In this document: positions 55,238 to 64,000 of the stretch, piece after piece
Layout of the letters: each line of letters starts with the position of its first letter
Position numbering within the stretch: position 1 is the first letter of the stretch
Assembly: GCA_937139495.1 (NCBI GenBank)
Contig: CAKZQC010000035.1
Location: 1-64,000 of the forward strand
From: an uncultured Saprospiraceae bacterium
Lineage (GTDB): Bacteria > Bacteroidota > Bacteroidia > Chitinophagales > Saprospiraceae
Reading direction: 5' to 3'
DNA: 64,000 nt
Made by a program: the position numbers and the translations under genes
The notes under the pieces: generated by a model
What the model was told of the DNA's origin: nothing
Seen by the model: the letters and a program-made list of their open reading frames with translations, nothing else
Database searches by the model: none

Positions 55238-56146
55238 CTACACCTTTCGTTCAAACAAGTCTTTTAGTGCTGCCACCAAATCAGGTTGTTGGTATTTGAA
55301 TCCAATTTTTTCTAAATTGTTAGGAAACACACGTGTACTATTCAGCACGACATCTCCCATTTCGCCCAATGCCAACCGAACCCCAAAAGCAGGAGCAGGC
55401 ATTTTGAGCATCGTGCTACCATAAGCTTTTTCGAGGGCATCAATCATGTCTTTGGAGGTAACAGGGACTGGAGCCGTCCCATTGTAATAATCATTCATAC
55501 TTTCGTTTTCGAGCGCTACTACAAATGCCTCAACAATATCGTCGATATGAATCCAAGACATATAACGCCCCCCAAAATGTGCCAATGTTTTGAGGGCTGC
55601 TGTCTTTGTCAATTCGGGCAACGCTCCGCCTTGTGTCGATAACACCACACCCACTCGTATCGTTGGCATGCGAATACCTAGACTACGAATCGGCTCTTCA
55701 CTCGCTTCCCATTTAGCACAAATATCCGCCATAAAGTCATTGCCTACTTTGCTTTTTTCTGTTAGTTTTTCATTGCCTCTATTGCCATAATAGCCAATAG
55801 CTGAGCAGGCGACTACTACCGTTGGTTTTGATTGGGCTTCCGCCAAATAATTGTACAATAGTTGGCTCGTTTTGATACGGCTTGTTTCGATTATTTCTTT
55901 GCGTTTGGCAGTCCATCGCTCGTCTGCAATACCAGCACCTGCCAGATGAATCACACCGTCCACACCTTCCAATGCTTTGGGGTTCATGGTCATCGCTTGA
56001 GTATCCCAACCATAAGCGGGATATTTAGCTGCTAGATTTTCGGTACGGCTAAGGTGACGGACTTGATAGCCTTTTTCGTTCAATCGCTTGCTGAGCTGCT
56101 GCCCAATGAGTCCTGTTCCGCCTGTTATGAGTATCGTTTTGAGCAT
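55238..56146 (-). CDS. TIGR01777-family NAD-dependent epimerase (YfcH/SDR39U1-like)
   Basis: 302 residues. ILITGGTGLIGQQLSKRL is the Rossmann loop; DGVIHLAGAGIADERWTAKRK, SAIGYYGNRG and SWIHIDDIVEAFV are family hallmarks (the Tyr of YYGNRG is the usual catalytic residue). The C-terminal extension is NNLEKIGFKYQQPDL. The family is SDR-type and cytoplasmic; E. coli YfcH and human SDR39U1 are relatives. Activity is uncertain. Confidence 0.92.
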   Translation of the reverse strand: MLKTILITGGTGLIGQQLSKRLNEKGYQVRHLSRTENLAAKYPAYGWDTQAMTMNPKALEGVDGVIHLAGAGIADERWTAKRKEIIETSRIKTSQLLYNYLAEAQSKPTVVVACSAIGYYGNRGNEKLTEKSKVGNDFMADICAKWEASEEPIRSLGIRMPTIRVGVVLSTQGGALPELTKTAALKTLAHFGGRYMSWIHIDDIVEAFVVALENESMNDYYNGTAPVPVTSKDMIDALEKAYGSTMLKMPAPAFGVRLALGEMGDVVLNSTRVFPNNLEKIGFKYQQPDLVAALKDLFERKV

Positions 56147-56227
56147 CTATTTTTCTTTTGATTAGATTTAATTCCTTGAATCGCACACTTTGGGGTGTGT
56201 TCGCTTAGGATATTCAAGATAGTATTC

Positions 56228-56257
56228 TTTGCTTTGGTACAGAATTAATTATATTTG
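56228..56257 (+). promoter_or_regulatory. candidate promoter of peptide-binding lipoprotein gene
   Basis: TTTG (56228-56231), 18 bases and TATATTTG (56250-56257) fit the Bacteroidota consensus, 163 bases upstream of the ATG. Confidence 0.45.
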
Positions 56258-56420
56258 TCGATTACAAACACAAATTCGCCCCATTTGCCGCTCCCAAAAG
56301 CTTTATTTTTTATTTTTATGGTTTTTCAATAGAGAAAAAAGGTAGCGAAAGCTACTACTAATTAGGTAGCTAATACCACTCTTATTTTAGAAACATTGTC
56401 AGCAAAAAGCATCTAATTTT

Positions 56421-58229
56421 ATGAAAATTTCATCTGCCTTCAAGCAAGCATTATTTTTGGGCTGTCTGCTTTCTTTCACTACCGCCTGTGATAATAGCCA
56501 ATCAAAAAAAACAGAAGAACCCACCCCTATAACCAAAACCGATAATAACAATAGTCCAGAACTCAAAATACATGAGCGTGGCGAACCTGATGGAATGAAT
56601 CCATTGGTAACCAATCACGCCAATTCTGAATACATTCAAAACAACCTCTTTCAGAAATTGTTGAGGTACAACCTCACCGACCTCAAACTCATTCCGCAAC
56701 TAGCGGTAAGTTTGCCAGAGGTAACGGTACTAGAGCAGGGAGAATTTGCTGGGGGTATGTCGCTGACGTATGAGATTCACCCAGAAGCAACTTGGGACAA
56801 TGGCACGCCAATTACTGCCGATGATTATGTATTTACCATCAAGGCAATCAAAAACCCAAGTGTTAATGCGGCTTCTCTTCGTCCTTATGTTCAATTTATC
56901 GAAAAGATAGAAATTGACCCAATCAACCCCAAAAAGTTTACGATTTTCTCTAAAGAACGTTATTTCCTGGCAGAAGAAGCCAGTGGTAATGTCACTTTCA
57001 TCATACCAGAATATCACTACGACCCAGAAGGTATCATGCGTCAGTTTGCCATAGAGCAACTCAATGACGAAAATATAACAAAAGATAATGCGAGCATCAG
57101 CCGTTTTGCAGAGCAGTTCAATTCTCCTGCCTTCAATAGAGAAGCGGCACAAGTAATCGGTAGTGGTGCCTATCAACTTAAAGAATGGACAACAGGCGAA
57201 CGTATTGTACTAGAGCGGAAAAAAGACTGGTGGGGCGATAAGGTACAAGGCAATAAAATGCTAGAAGCTCACCCGCCCAAAATCACCTACCGTGTGTTCA
57301 AAGACTGGACTGCGGCTATCACCAATGCCAAAGATGGTCAAGTAGATGTGATGCGTAGCATTCCGCCTACGGAGTTTGTTCGCTTGCGTGACGATAGCAA
57401 GTTTAGTGGCAAATTTGACCTCAGTACACCTGATCAGTTTGTTTATTCTTACATTGCGTTCAACACCAAACGCCCTCAATTGAGTGACAAGCGTGTTCGT
57501 AGAGCTATCGCACACTTGGTCAACAAAGAAGATTATATTACTTCTATCATGGAAGATATGGCAAAGCCTACTGCTACTCCTATCCACCCTACCAAGGATT
57601 ATTACAACAAAGAACTAAAAGATATTGAGTACGATATAGAAAAAGCCAAAACACTACTAATGGAAGCGGGTTGGAAAGATACCGATGGTGATAATATATT
57701 GGACAAAAAAGTAGGCGGAAAAAAAGTAGATTTCAAACTAGATTACCGCTACGACCAAGGTAATGTAGTCCGGAAATCAATGGGCTTATTGCTACAAAAT
57801 GAAGCAAAACGTGTCGGTATTAAAATTGACTTGATGCCAATGGATTTTACCAATATGCTCGAAAAAGCAGATAATGGCGATTTTGATTTGATTACCGCTG
57901 CTTGGGTCAACACTCCTGGACTTGACGACCTCAAACAGATTTGGCACAGCGACGCTGCACTACAAGGTGGTGGCAACAGAGCAGGTTACAGCAATCCTAA
58001 ACTGGATCAAATTATTGACAAAATAAGAGTGACGTTAGATAAAGACGAACGCAGAAAACTCTACCAAGAGGCTCAATCTATCATTTATGAGGATCAACCT
58101 TATATCTTCTTGTTTGCACCAAGCGAGCGTATTGCCATTCACAATCGTTTTGAAGGAACAGAAACTTCTCCTGCTCGCCCTGGATATAATGAGGCAAGAT
58201 TCAAATTGAGAAACAAACAAACCAATTAG
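56421..58229 (+). CDS. ABC-type peptide-binding lipoprotein (SBP family 5)
   Basis: 602 residues with lipobox FTTAC and a Lys/Thr/Asn linker. SBP_bac_5 (oligopeptide/dipeptide/nickel-binding) features: GMNPLVTNHANSEYIQNNLF, TWDNGTPITADDYVFTIKAI, RIVLERKKDWWGD, SDKRVRRAIAHLVNKEDYI, EAGWKDTDGDNIL and the C-terminal DEDQPYIFLFAPS-like YEDQPYIFLF. It captures a peptide or similar ligand outside the inner membrane. No permease or ATPase gene lies next to it. Confidence 0.93.
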   Translation: MKISSAFKQALFLGCLLSFTTACDNSQSKKTEEPTPITKTDNNNSPELKIHERGEPDGMNPLVTNHANSEYIQNNLFQKLLRYNLTDLKLIPQLAVSLPEVTVLEQGEFAGGMSLTYEIHPEATWDNGTPITADDYVFTIKAIKNPSVNAASLRPYVQFIEKIEIDPINPKKFTIFSKERYFLAEEASGNVTFIIPEYHYDPEGIMRQFAIEQLNDENITKDNASISRFAEQFNSPAFNREAAQVIGSGAYQLKEWTTGERIVLERKKDWWGDKVQGNKMLEAHPPKITYRVFKDWTAAITNAKDGQVDVMRSIPPTEFVRLRDDSKFSGKFDLSTPDQFVYSYIAFNTKRPQLSDKRVRRAIAHLVNKEDYITSIMEDMAKPTATPIHPTKDYYNKELKDIEYDIEKAKTLLMEAGWKDTDGDNILDKKVGGKKVDFKLDYRYDQGNVVRKSMGLLLQNEAKRVGIKIDLMPMDFTNMLEKADNGDFDLITAAWVNTPGLDDLKQIWHSDAALQGGGNRAGYSNPKLDQIIDKIRVTLDKDERRKLYQEAQSIIYEDQPYIFLFAPSERIAIHNRFEGTETSPARPGYNEARFKLRNKQTN

Positions 58230-58260
58230 TCTTTCGACTAACAGCATACACTTCAAAAAA

Positions 58261-58289
58261 AGCCACCTTCTAATGAAGTGGCTTTTTTT
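58261..58289 (+). terminator. terminator of peptide-binding lipoprotein gene
   Basis: GCCACCTTC and GAAGTGGC pair with a one-base bulge, flanked by A runs and T7 (58283-58289), 32 bases after the stop. Confidence 0.85.
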
Positions 58290-58439
58290 GTTAATATATT
58301 CGTAATCATCAAAGTGCTCTTACCTTATATGAATATACTTTCATACTTTTATAAGGTTGATGTACTATTCTACTAAATAAATGGCATACAACAGCACTAG
58401 ACACACTATTGTAATCTACATTCCAAACCTTAGATAACT

Positions 58440-61013
58440 ATGAAAAATATACTTTTAACCCTCCTTCTTTTTACTTGCTCCTTGGGGAGCTTGCTCGCCC
58501 AAAACCCTGTCACATGGACTTGGGAAGCCAAGCACATCAATGGTAGAGAATACGAAATCACATTCAAAGCCAAAATACAAGATGGCTGGTACACTTATTC
58601 TCAATTTATTGGGGACAATGGCCCTGTACCCACTTCTATCAATTTTGAATCGACCAATCAAGAAAAAGCTGGTAAACCAACCGAAACCACGAGTTCATCT
58701 AGCTATAGAGTAGAAGGTTTTGACAAGATGTTTGATATGAATGTTATCAAATACAAAAAAAATCTAACCCTCAAACAACGTATCAAAGTAGCGGATATTA
58801 CAGGACTCGTAGAAGGCTACATGACCTACATGACTTGCGATGATACTCGTTGTATGCCTCCTACTGATGTAGAATTTAGTTTTGTACCCAGCTCCCTAAA
58901 GCAAGCTGGTACGGTCGAAACACCTCCTATCGTAGAGCCTACCGACCAAGGAAGTATCGACAAGCCCGAACAAAAACCATCGGGCGACAAACTCGCTATT
59001 CAGCCTACGACAGATGCAACTGTTGAAGCGGCACCTCCTACGGACAATACCAATGGATTGCCAGCCAACCCTGTACAATGGGATATAAAATTCGAGCAGA
59101 TCAACGAACAAGAAGTCAATATGACCGCTACGGCTACTATTGCCGACGGTTGGTATGTTTATTCTCAGACACTAGAGAGCGAAGATGGTCCTTTGGCGAC
59201 TATCATCGAAACCAACGAAGGTGTAGAAGTCGTTTCGGAAGAAGAATTGCCCAGCAAAGCTGGCAATAAAGTAGCAGGTTTTGACAAAATATTCGAAATG
59301 GATGTGGTCAAATACAAACATGGTTTCGTTATCAACAAACGTCTAAAAGTACAACCTGACAGTGGTCGTATTGCAGGTTTTTTGGAATACATGACTTGCA
59401 ATGCTACGAGCTGTATGCCTCCTACTCTAGTAGAATATGAGTTTATCTTTGCAGGAAAAGAAAACACAGTAGCAACAACCGCCCCTGCCAAATCTACGGT
59501 ACAAGGCGATATATTTGATCCACTTCGTCCAACCTTGGCAGCTACGAACCTCAAGCCCTATGGAAACTGTGATGGCGAAACAGGTGACACGATCAATAAT
59601 AATGACAATCAAGTTCAGGGCATGAGCTGGTGGGCTATTTTCTTGGCTGGTTTTGGTGGTGGACTCATCGCCTTACTCACGCCTTGTGTCTTCCCGATGA
59701 TCCCGATGACGGTTTCATTATTTTCCAAAGGGAAAGATGCTAAAAAAGGTGATGGTATCAAAAATGCCCTAATTTTTGGAGCTTCTATTATCGTCATTTA
59801 TGTCGCATTAGGTTTGTCTATTACGGCGGCTTTTGATTCTAATACACTCAACGAGCTATCCACCAACTGGATTATGAACGTTGCGTTCTTCTTACTATTT
59901 ACCATATTTGCGATCTCCTTTTTTGGATACTTCGATATTCGCTTGCCTTCTTCTTGGGCAAACAAAGCCAATACGGCTTCTATGAAAGGCGGATTAGTGG
60001 GTAACTTCTTTGGAGCGTTTGCTATTTCTTTGGTTTCATTTTCTTGTACCGGTCCTATTATCGGAACTCTGCTCGTGCAGACTGCTGTGAGTGGCAATCT
60101 GGCAGGTCCAGCGATTGGTATGTTTGGTTTTGCACTTGCATTGGCATTGCCCTTTACGCTTTTTGCAGCCTTCCCGAGTTGGTTACAATCCTTGCCTAGT
60201 TCTGGCGGTTGGATGACGACTATGAAAGTTATTTTAGGTTTTATAGAATTGGCATTGGGACTCAAATTCTTGTCCGCTGCTGACTTGACTCAACATTGGT
60301 GGATTTTGCCTTATGAGCTATTTATTGTCCTTTGGGGGCTTATATTTATTGCCATGGGACTCTATCTTTTTGGTATCATTCACTTTCCGCACGACCACAA
60401 AGGAGCTAAAATATCGCTACCTCGCAAGGGTTTAGCTGTGGCTTCTTTGGCATTTGCTGTTTATGTATTTTTAGGGTTTAGCGCCAACAAAGATGATACT
60501 TTTATCACGCCTAATTTATTGAGTGGGTTGGCTCCTCCTGTTTGTTATTCTTACCTCAAACCTTGTGATTGCCCTGCCTCGCTAATAGAGTGTTTCAAGG
60601 ATTATGATGAGGCATTGGCTTATGCCAAAAAAGTAAACAAACCACTCTTGATTGACTTCACAGGGTATGGGTGTGTCAACTGTCGTAAAATGGAAGATCA
60701 AGTATGGACGGTAGAATCTGTCAACGACATTATCCGTGACAAATACGTATTGGTTTCGCTCTACGTAGATGATAGAGAGGATTTGCCTAAGACATTGATT
60801 AGTACCAACGGCAAAAAAATAAGAAATGTTGGTAATAAATGGGCTGCGTTCCAGGAAGTAAACTTCCTAGAGCAATCGCAACCTCAATATGTATTGGTCA
60901 ATACCAAAGAAGAAGTACTCAATACACCAACTTATTATACGCCAGATGTAGAAGAATACCAAGGATTTTTGGAATGTGGCTTGGTGCAGTTCGAGAAATC
61001 TATGCAGGAATAA
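58440..61013 (+). CDS. DsbD-like thiol:disulfide interchange protein with doubled N-domain
   Basis: 857 residues. After a signal peptide, two tandem DsbD-alpha type domains (about 21-165 and 205-345) repeat GWYTYSQ/GWYVYSQ, EGFDKMFDM/AGFDKIFEM, YMTYMTCDDTRCMPPT/YMTCNATSCMPPT. The transmembrane beta domain (~395-690) has LTPCVFPMIPMTVSLFSKG and SFSCTGPIIGTLLV with the paired Cys. A C-terminal thioredoxin-like domain has GYGCVNCRKME. It carries electrons across the inner membrane to periplasmic thiols. E. coli DsbD is ~565 residues with a single N-domain, so the duplication is extra. The DsbA-like gene follows in the same direction. Confidence 0.93.
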   Translation: MKNILLTLLLFTCSLGSLLAQNPVTWTWEAKHINGREYEITFKAKIQDGWYTYSQFIGDNGPVPTSINFESTNQEKAGKPTETTSSSSYRVEGFDKMFDMNVIKYKKNLTLKQRIKVADITGLVEGYMTYMTCDDTRCMPPTDVEFSFVPSSLKQAGTVETPPIVEPTDQGSIDKPEQKPSGDKLAIQPTTDATVEAAPPTDNTNGLPANPVQWDIKFEQINEQEVNMTATATIADGWYVYSQTLESEDGPLATIIETNEGVEVVSEEELPSKAGNKVAGFDKIFEMDVVKYKHGFVINKRLKVQPDSGRIAGFLEYMTCNATSCMPPTLVEYEFIFAGKENTVATTAPAKSTVQGDIFDPLRPTLAATNLKPYGNCDGETGDTINNNDNQVQGMSWWAIFLAGFGGGLIALLTPCVFPMIPMTVSLFSKGKDAKKGDGIKNALIFGASIIVIYVALGLSITAAFDSNTLNELSTNWIMNVAFFLLFTIFAISFFGYFDIRLPSSWANKANTASMKGGLVGNFFGAFAISLVSFSCTGPIIGTLLVQTAVSGNLAGPAIGMFGFALALALPFTLFAAFPSWLQSLPSSGGWMTTMKVILGFIELALGLKFLSAADLTQHWWILPYELFIVLWGLIFIAMGLYLFGIIHFPHDHKGAKISLPRKGLAVASLAFAVYVFLGFSANKDDTFITPNLLSGLAPPVCYSYLKPCDCPASLIECFKDYDEALAYAKKVNKPLLIDFTGYGCVNCRKMEDQVWTVESVNDIIRDKYVLVSLYVDDREDLPKTLISTNGKKIRNVGNKWAAFQEVNFLEQSQPQYVLVNTKEEVLNTPTYYTPDVEEYQGFLECGLVQFEKSMQE

Positions 61014-61026
61014 CAACCTTATTTAT

Positions 61027-61063
61027 AGGAATTTCTCCCAAGGGAGGAGTTCCTATTTTTTTT
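61027..61063 (+). terminator. terminator of dsbD-like gene
   Basis: AGGAATTTCTCCC (61027-61039) and GGGAGGAGTTCCT (61042-61054) pair with two mismatches; eight T follow. It lies 14 bases after the DsbD stop. Confidence 0.8.
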
Positions 61064-61085
61064 AGAAATACCTTATTTTATTGCT

Positions 61086-61829
61086 ATGAAAAAAATAGTT
61101 GGGTACACTACTTTTTTAGTACTTTTGCTTTCTATAATGACTATGTTGAGTGCAAAAACAACTGCACCTCAACCAAAAGAAAAAACAATGAAATTATATT
61201 ATGTATATGATGGCCTTTGTGGCTGGTGTTATGGCTTCTCGGGTATCATGACCGAATTTGCAGAAAAGCATCAAGAAGAACTCGATTTTGAAGTCATCGC
61301 TGGTGGCATGGTCACTGGCGAACGCATTGGAGAAATTGGGATAGCGGCTGGCTATATTGGCGAAGCCTACAAGCAGGTCGAAGACCATACTGGCGTTAAG
61401 TTTGGCGAGGCGTTTCTGGAAGGAACACTAAAAGAAGGGACGGCTCTTTTCACTTCTGTGCCTTCGGCAATTGCTTTAGCAGTATTCAAAGTACAACAAC
61501 CTGACAAACAGATACAATTCGCTGCTCGATTGTTGAAATCTACTTATTATGATGGCAATGCTCCTATTGATTATGTTGCTTATGGCAAGTTGGCAGCAGA
61601 ATTTGGCTTAGATGCCGATGATTTTGTTGCCAAAATGGAAACCGAAGAATACGAACAATTGGCAGAAGAACAATTCAAATTAGCTAATGATTGGGGCGTA
61701 ACTGGTTTCCCGACGCTTGTGCTAGAATACCAAAACAATCTTATTATTATGTCTGGAGGCTATATGCCTGCTCCACAACTCGAACAACAGTTTATAGCTG
61801 CCAAAGAGGAATTGGGTGTCCCAAAATAG
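61086..61829 (+). CDS. exported DsbA-family protein (CGWC)
   Basis: 247 residues with a signal peptide (TTFLVLLLSIMTMLSA). The thioredoxin fold begins MKLYYVYDGLCGWCYGFS, with active site CGWC near residue 48. EVIAGGMVTGERIG and DWGVTGFPTLVLEY (cis-Pro in GFPT) follow. The FrnE/DsbA-like helical insertion is present. It is probably a periplasmic thiol oxidant or isomerase working with the DsbD-like protein just upstream. The CGWC motif and EVIAGGM resemble the DsbA group often annotated as protein-disulfide isomerase. Confidence 0.88.
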   Translation: MKKIVGYTTFLVLLLSIMTMLSAKTTAPQPKEKTMKLYYVYDGLCGWCYGFSGIMTEFAEKHQEELDFEVIAGGMVTGERIGEIGIAAGYIGEAYKQVEDHTGVKFGEAFLEGTLKEGTALFTSVPSAIALAVFKVQQPDKQIQFAARLLKSTYYDGNAPIDYVAYGKLAAEFGLDADDFVAKMETEEYEQLAEEQFKLANDWGVTGFPTLVLEYQNNLIIMSGGYMPAPQLEQQFIAAKEELGVPK

Positions 61830-61874
61830 ATTCGCTTTTTGAGCGATGTTGTTAGAAGTTCCATAAAAAGGAGG

Positions 61875-61906
61875 AAGCAAAGTAGTAATCTGCTTTGCTT
61901 TTTCTA
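61875..61906 (+). terminator. terminator of DsbA-like gene
   Basis: AAGCAAAG (61875-61882) and CTTTGCTT (61893-61900) form the stem, followed by TTTCTATTTTT. It precedes the M3 peptidase start. Confidence 0.7.
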
Positions 61907-61948
61907 TTTTTGGAATCTATTGTTAACTATGAGCTAATCCATTACGAT

Positions 61949-63646
61949 ATGAAATTTGCAGATTATCCTTATCAGCGTCCCGACTTGGAGCAAAAAAAAG
62001 CGGAAATCATTGATTTGACAAAGCAGTTTGAGCAAGCAACTACTGCCGACAAACAGTACGAATATATATTGGCAATGAATCGGCTGAGAGGTCAACTCGA
62101 TTCGATGTATAGTTTGGCAAGTATTCGCCATTCTATTGATACCAAAGATGAGTTTTACGAAACAGAAAAGACCTTTTTTGATGGCAACATGCCTGATTTG
62201 GCAGAATCTATCAACGATTATTACAAGGCATTGCTTAACGCAACATTCCGCAAGGAACTAGAAGAAAGAGTAGGCGTGCATCTATTCAACATGGCAGAAT
62301 TGACCCTCAAAAGTTTTGAGCCTGCTATTGTCGAAGACCTCAAAGAAGAAAACCGACTCAATACTGCCTACAAAAAACTAAAAGCACAAGCCAAAATAGA
62401 ATTTGAAGGCGATACGTACAATTTGTCTTCTATTCAGCCATTGGAACAATCCAAAGACCGAGCTACTCGCAAAAAAGCAGCTAAAGCCAAATGGGATTTT
62501 TATGTTTCGATAGCTCCGCAAATGGAGGAAATCTATGACAAACTTGTCAAATTGCGCCATCAGATGGCGGTTAAGTTGGGCTACAAAAACTACATCGAAT
62601 TGGGTTATGCTCGCATGATGCGTTCGGATTATGACGCTAATATGGTCGCCAACTTTCGCAAGCAAGTACACGAACACATCGTGCCGATTGCTACTAAACT
62701 ACAAGCTCGTCAAGCCAAACGCTTGGGACTAGAAAAACTAAAATATTACGATGAAGATTTTAGTTTCCCTACGGGCAATCCTACGCCCAAAGGCGATGCC
62801 ACGGAGCTGACCGAGAAAGCGAGTGTCATGTACAAAGAATTATCGCCCGAAACGGATGAATTTTTTGAGTTCATGACGCAACGTCAATTGATGGATTTGG
62901 ACGGAAAAGATGGTAAACAAACAGGCGGTTATTGTACATTTTTGGACGCTTTTGATTCGCCTTTTATTTTTTCCAATTTCAATGGCACTAGCCACGATAT
63001 TACGGTATTGACACACGAAGCAGGACACGCTTTTCAGTGCTACAGTACCAATCGCTCCAACCATTTGTACGATTACCTGTGGCCCACTTTTGAGGCTTGC
63101 GAAATTCACTCTATGAGTATGGAGTTTTTCACGTGGCCTTGGATGGAATTATTCTTCAAAGAAGATACCGAAAAATTCAAGTTTTCACACTTGGCAGGTT
63201 CTATTTCGTTCATGCCTTATGGCTGTGCGATTGATGAGTTTCAGCATGCGGTATATGAGCAACCAGAAATGACCATCGAAGAGCGCAATGCCGCTTGGAG
63301 AACCATCGAGAAAAAATATATGCCACACCGTGATTATGAAGATAACGACTATCTAAACAACGGTGGATTGTGGCAACGCCAGAGTCATTTGTTTGGCATG
63401 CCGTTCTATTATATTGACTACGTATTGGCACAAACTTGTGCGTTCCAGTTCTGGAAACGCAGCTTGGAAGATCAATCAGAAGCTTGGAAAGATTATGTAG
63501 GCTTATGCAATGCAGGCGGCACGTATTCTTTCTTAGATTTGGTCAAAATTGCTAACTTGCACTCTCCTTTTGACGATGGCTGTTTGGCTACTGTCGTAGA
63601 ACCAATTGAAGCGTATCTCGATAGTGTCGATGATTCGCAATTTTAA
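61949..63646 (+). CDS. M3-family oligoendopeptidase
   Basis: 565 residues of the PepF/M3 family. The zinc site is LTHEAGHAFQCY (HExxH), with the third ligand Glu downstream in FEACEIHSMSMEFF. Conserved helical segments are NYIELGYARMMRSDYD and LWQRQSHLFGMPFYYIDYVLA. It is cytoplasmic and cleaves short peptides. The start is at the ATG at 61949 (MKFADYPYQRPDL); the frame upstream to 61895 lies over the previous terminator. Confidence 0.93.
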   Translation: MKFADYPYQRPDLEQKKAEIIDLTKQFEQATTADKQYEYILAMNRLRGQLDSMYSLASIRHSIDTKDEFYETEKTFFDGNMPDLAESINDYYKALLNATFRKELEERVGVHLFNMAELTLKSFEPAIVEDLKEENRLNTAYKKLKAQAKIEFEGDTYNLSSIQPLEQSKDRATRKKAAKAKWDFYVSIAPQMEEIYDKLVKLRHQMAVKLGYKNYIELGYARMMRSDYDANMVANFRKQVHEHIVPIATKLQARQAKRLGLEKLKYYDEDFSFPTGNPTPKGDATELTEKASVMYKELSPETDEFFEFMTQRQLMDLDGKDGKQTGGYCTFLDAFDSPFIFSNFNGTSHDITVLTHEAGHAFQCYSTNRSNHLYDYLWPTFEACEIHSMSMEFFTWPWMELFFKEDTEKFKFSHLAGSISFMPYGCAIDEFQHAVYEQPEMTIEERNAAWRTIEKKYMPHRDYEDNDYLNNGGLWQRQSHLFGMPFYYIDYVLAQTCAFQFWKRSLEDQSEAWKDYVGLCNAGGTYSFLDLVKIANLHSPFDDGCLATVVEPIEAYLDSVDDSQF

Positions 63647-63660
63647 GGAATGAATAAACA

Positions 63661-63699
63661 AAATTAGGAATGGTCTTACTGACCATTCCTAATTTTTAT
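63661..63699 (+). terminator. terminator of M3 peptidase gene
   Basis: Perfect 15-bp stem (AAATTAGGAATGGTC at 63661-63675 with 63681-63695), loop TTACT, T-rich tail. Confidence 0.88.
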
Positions 63700-63700
63700 C

Positions 63701-63820
63701 TTAGAGCGTGTCTAAAATAATGTACACTTTTTTGATGAAGCATTGATAAGCAAATATAAAGCTGTTGTCGGAAGTCCAACTTCTGGTATCTAGCAGCAAA
63801 GCGGTCTTAGCAAAAGTAAC
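63701..63820 (-). mobile_element. scrap of an IS5-like insertion sequence (transposase C-terminus and end)
   Basis: On the minus strand the segment reads, in two shifted frames, DRFAARYQKLDF and then SFIFAYQCFIKKVYIIL, the R-x-A-x-RYxKL plus terminal hydrophobic-helix pattern of IS5-type DDE transposases. It ends at TTAGAGCGTGTCTAAAAT (63701-63718), which looks like an IS end. The two frames mean it is degraded. Similar end-like sequences sit at 20851 and 28738. The element and its family are uncertain. Confidence 0.45.
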
Positions 63821-63866
63821 GCTAAAATCTATTCTTCTCAAAAAATATTAGGCTACCTGAAAAGTT

Positions 63867-63874
63867 TATCTTTG
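63867..63874 (+). promoter_or_regulatory. candidate -7 box of FAH-family gene
   Basis: TATCTTTG lies 27 bases before the ATG at 63901 and fits TAnnTTTG. No clear -33 element is visible. Confidence 0.45.
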
Positions 63875-63900
63875 CAAGATTTTTTATTAAATATAGCATT

Positions 63901-64000
63901 ATGAAAATAATATGTGTAGGCAGAAACTACGCCGCTCATGCTGCGGAACTCAATAATCCTGTCCCAACAGAACCGTTACTTTTTCTCAAACCCGATACCG
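63901..64000 (+). CDS. fumarylacetoacetate hydrolase-family protein (partial, runs off window)
   Basis: The first 33 residues are visible: MKIICVGRNYAAHAAEL, then NNPVPTEPLLFLKPDT. ICVGRNYAxHAxEL and P..FLKP are the conserved N-terminal motifs of FAH/5-carboxymethyl-2-hydroxymuconate isomerase-like proteins. Function beyond family cannot be set. The C-terminus lies outside the window. Confidence 0.88.
   Translation, partial: MKIICVGRNYAAHAAELNNPVPTEPLLFLKPDT

Overview
The window looks like chromosome from a member of the Bacteroidota, probably a marine or aquatic Saprospiria/Cytophagia-type bacterium (the class is a guess). The phylum call rests on AT-rich DNA, near-absence of Shine-Dalgarno sites, several copies of the Bacteroidota promoter -7 box TAnnTTTG, many lipoproteins with Bacteroidota-style lipoboxes, GldJ/GldK-like SUMF1-fold lipoproteins, a TlpA-type thioredoxin lipoprotein and a DoxD-DoxA fusion. 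Most genes are ordinary chromosomal genes, and rho-independent hairpins are unusually easy to see between them.

Layout. 0.2-6.9 kb: a secreted protein, a Cys/Met-metabolism PLP enzyme with a long N-terminal extension, a Tat-exported HAD dehalogenase, a FrnE-type DsbA protein, an EthD-like protein and an AhpD-like CxxC protein. 7.2-10.9 kb: an MsbA-type ABC exporter, a lipoprotein alpha/beta hydrolase of the haloalkane dehalogenase/epoxide hydrolase type and an acyl-ACP thioesterase. 11.0-19.9 kb: a TetR repressor, an MDR reductase, an iron alcohol dehydrogenase and a complete RND efflux pump (adaptor, pump, outer-membrane channel), all on the minus strand. Matching AACGTT-centred palindromes lie upstream of tetR and of the MDR gene. 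20-24.9 kb: an esterase lipoprotein, a NUDIX-AlkD-AlkB repair/sanitation cluster and DoxD-DoxA. 25-28.6 kb: three tandem SUMF1-fold lipoproteins, one a pseudogene. 28.8-34.2 kb: DUF1456, a pentapeptide-repeat protein and several unknown membrane proteins and lipoproteins in paralogous pairs. 34.2-38.6 kb: a visibly AT-richer, tightly packed operon of three genes, namely a PD-(D/E)XK nuclease fused to a P-loop NTPase, an AAA ATPase with a TPR-like helical tail, and a small HEPN-like protein. It is the best candidate here for an undescribed defence system. 38.7-46.5 kb: thrS, rpmF, a YceD-type protein, a TlpA-type protein, a degenerate EEP-fold protein, lpxH and tRNA-Phe. 46.6-48.6 kb: a Septu-like ATPase/HNH pair beside tRNA-Phe. 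48.7-64 kb: fur, a STAS protein with a PrsW protease, decayed genes (a Fic C-terminal scrap and a lipoprotein with one in-frame stop), a UPF1-like helicase with a coupled small gene, a TIGR01777 epimerase, a peptide-binding lipoprotein, DsbD and DsbA-like proteins, an M3 peptidase, an IS scrap and the start of an FAH-family gene.

How the parts fit. The TetR/MDR/ADH/RND block reads as a response to reactive carbonyls or xenobiotics. The haloalkane dehalogenase-like hydrolase, HAD dehalogenase, EthD-like and AhpD-like genes upstream suit the same detoxification theme. NUDIX, AlkD and AlkB form a small alkylation-damage island. Two separate probable anti-phage loci (34-38.6 kb and 46.6-48.6 kb) flank a housekeeping block. 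Pseudogenes, short sequence repeats and an IS remnant show ongoing decay and turnover in the accessory parts.
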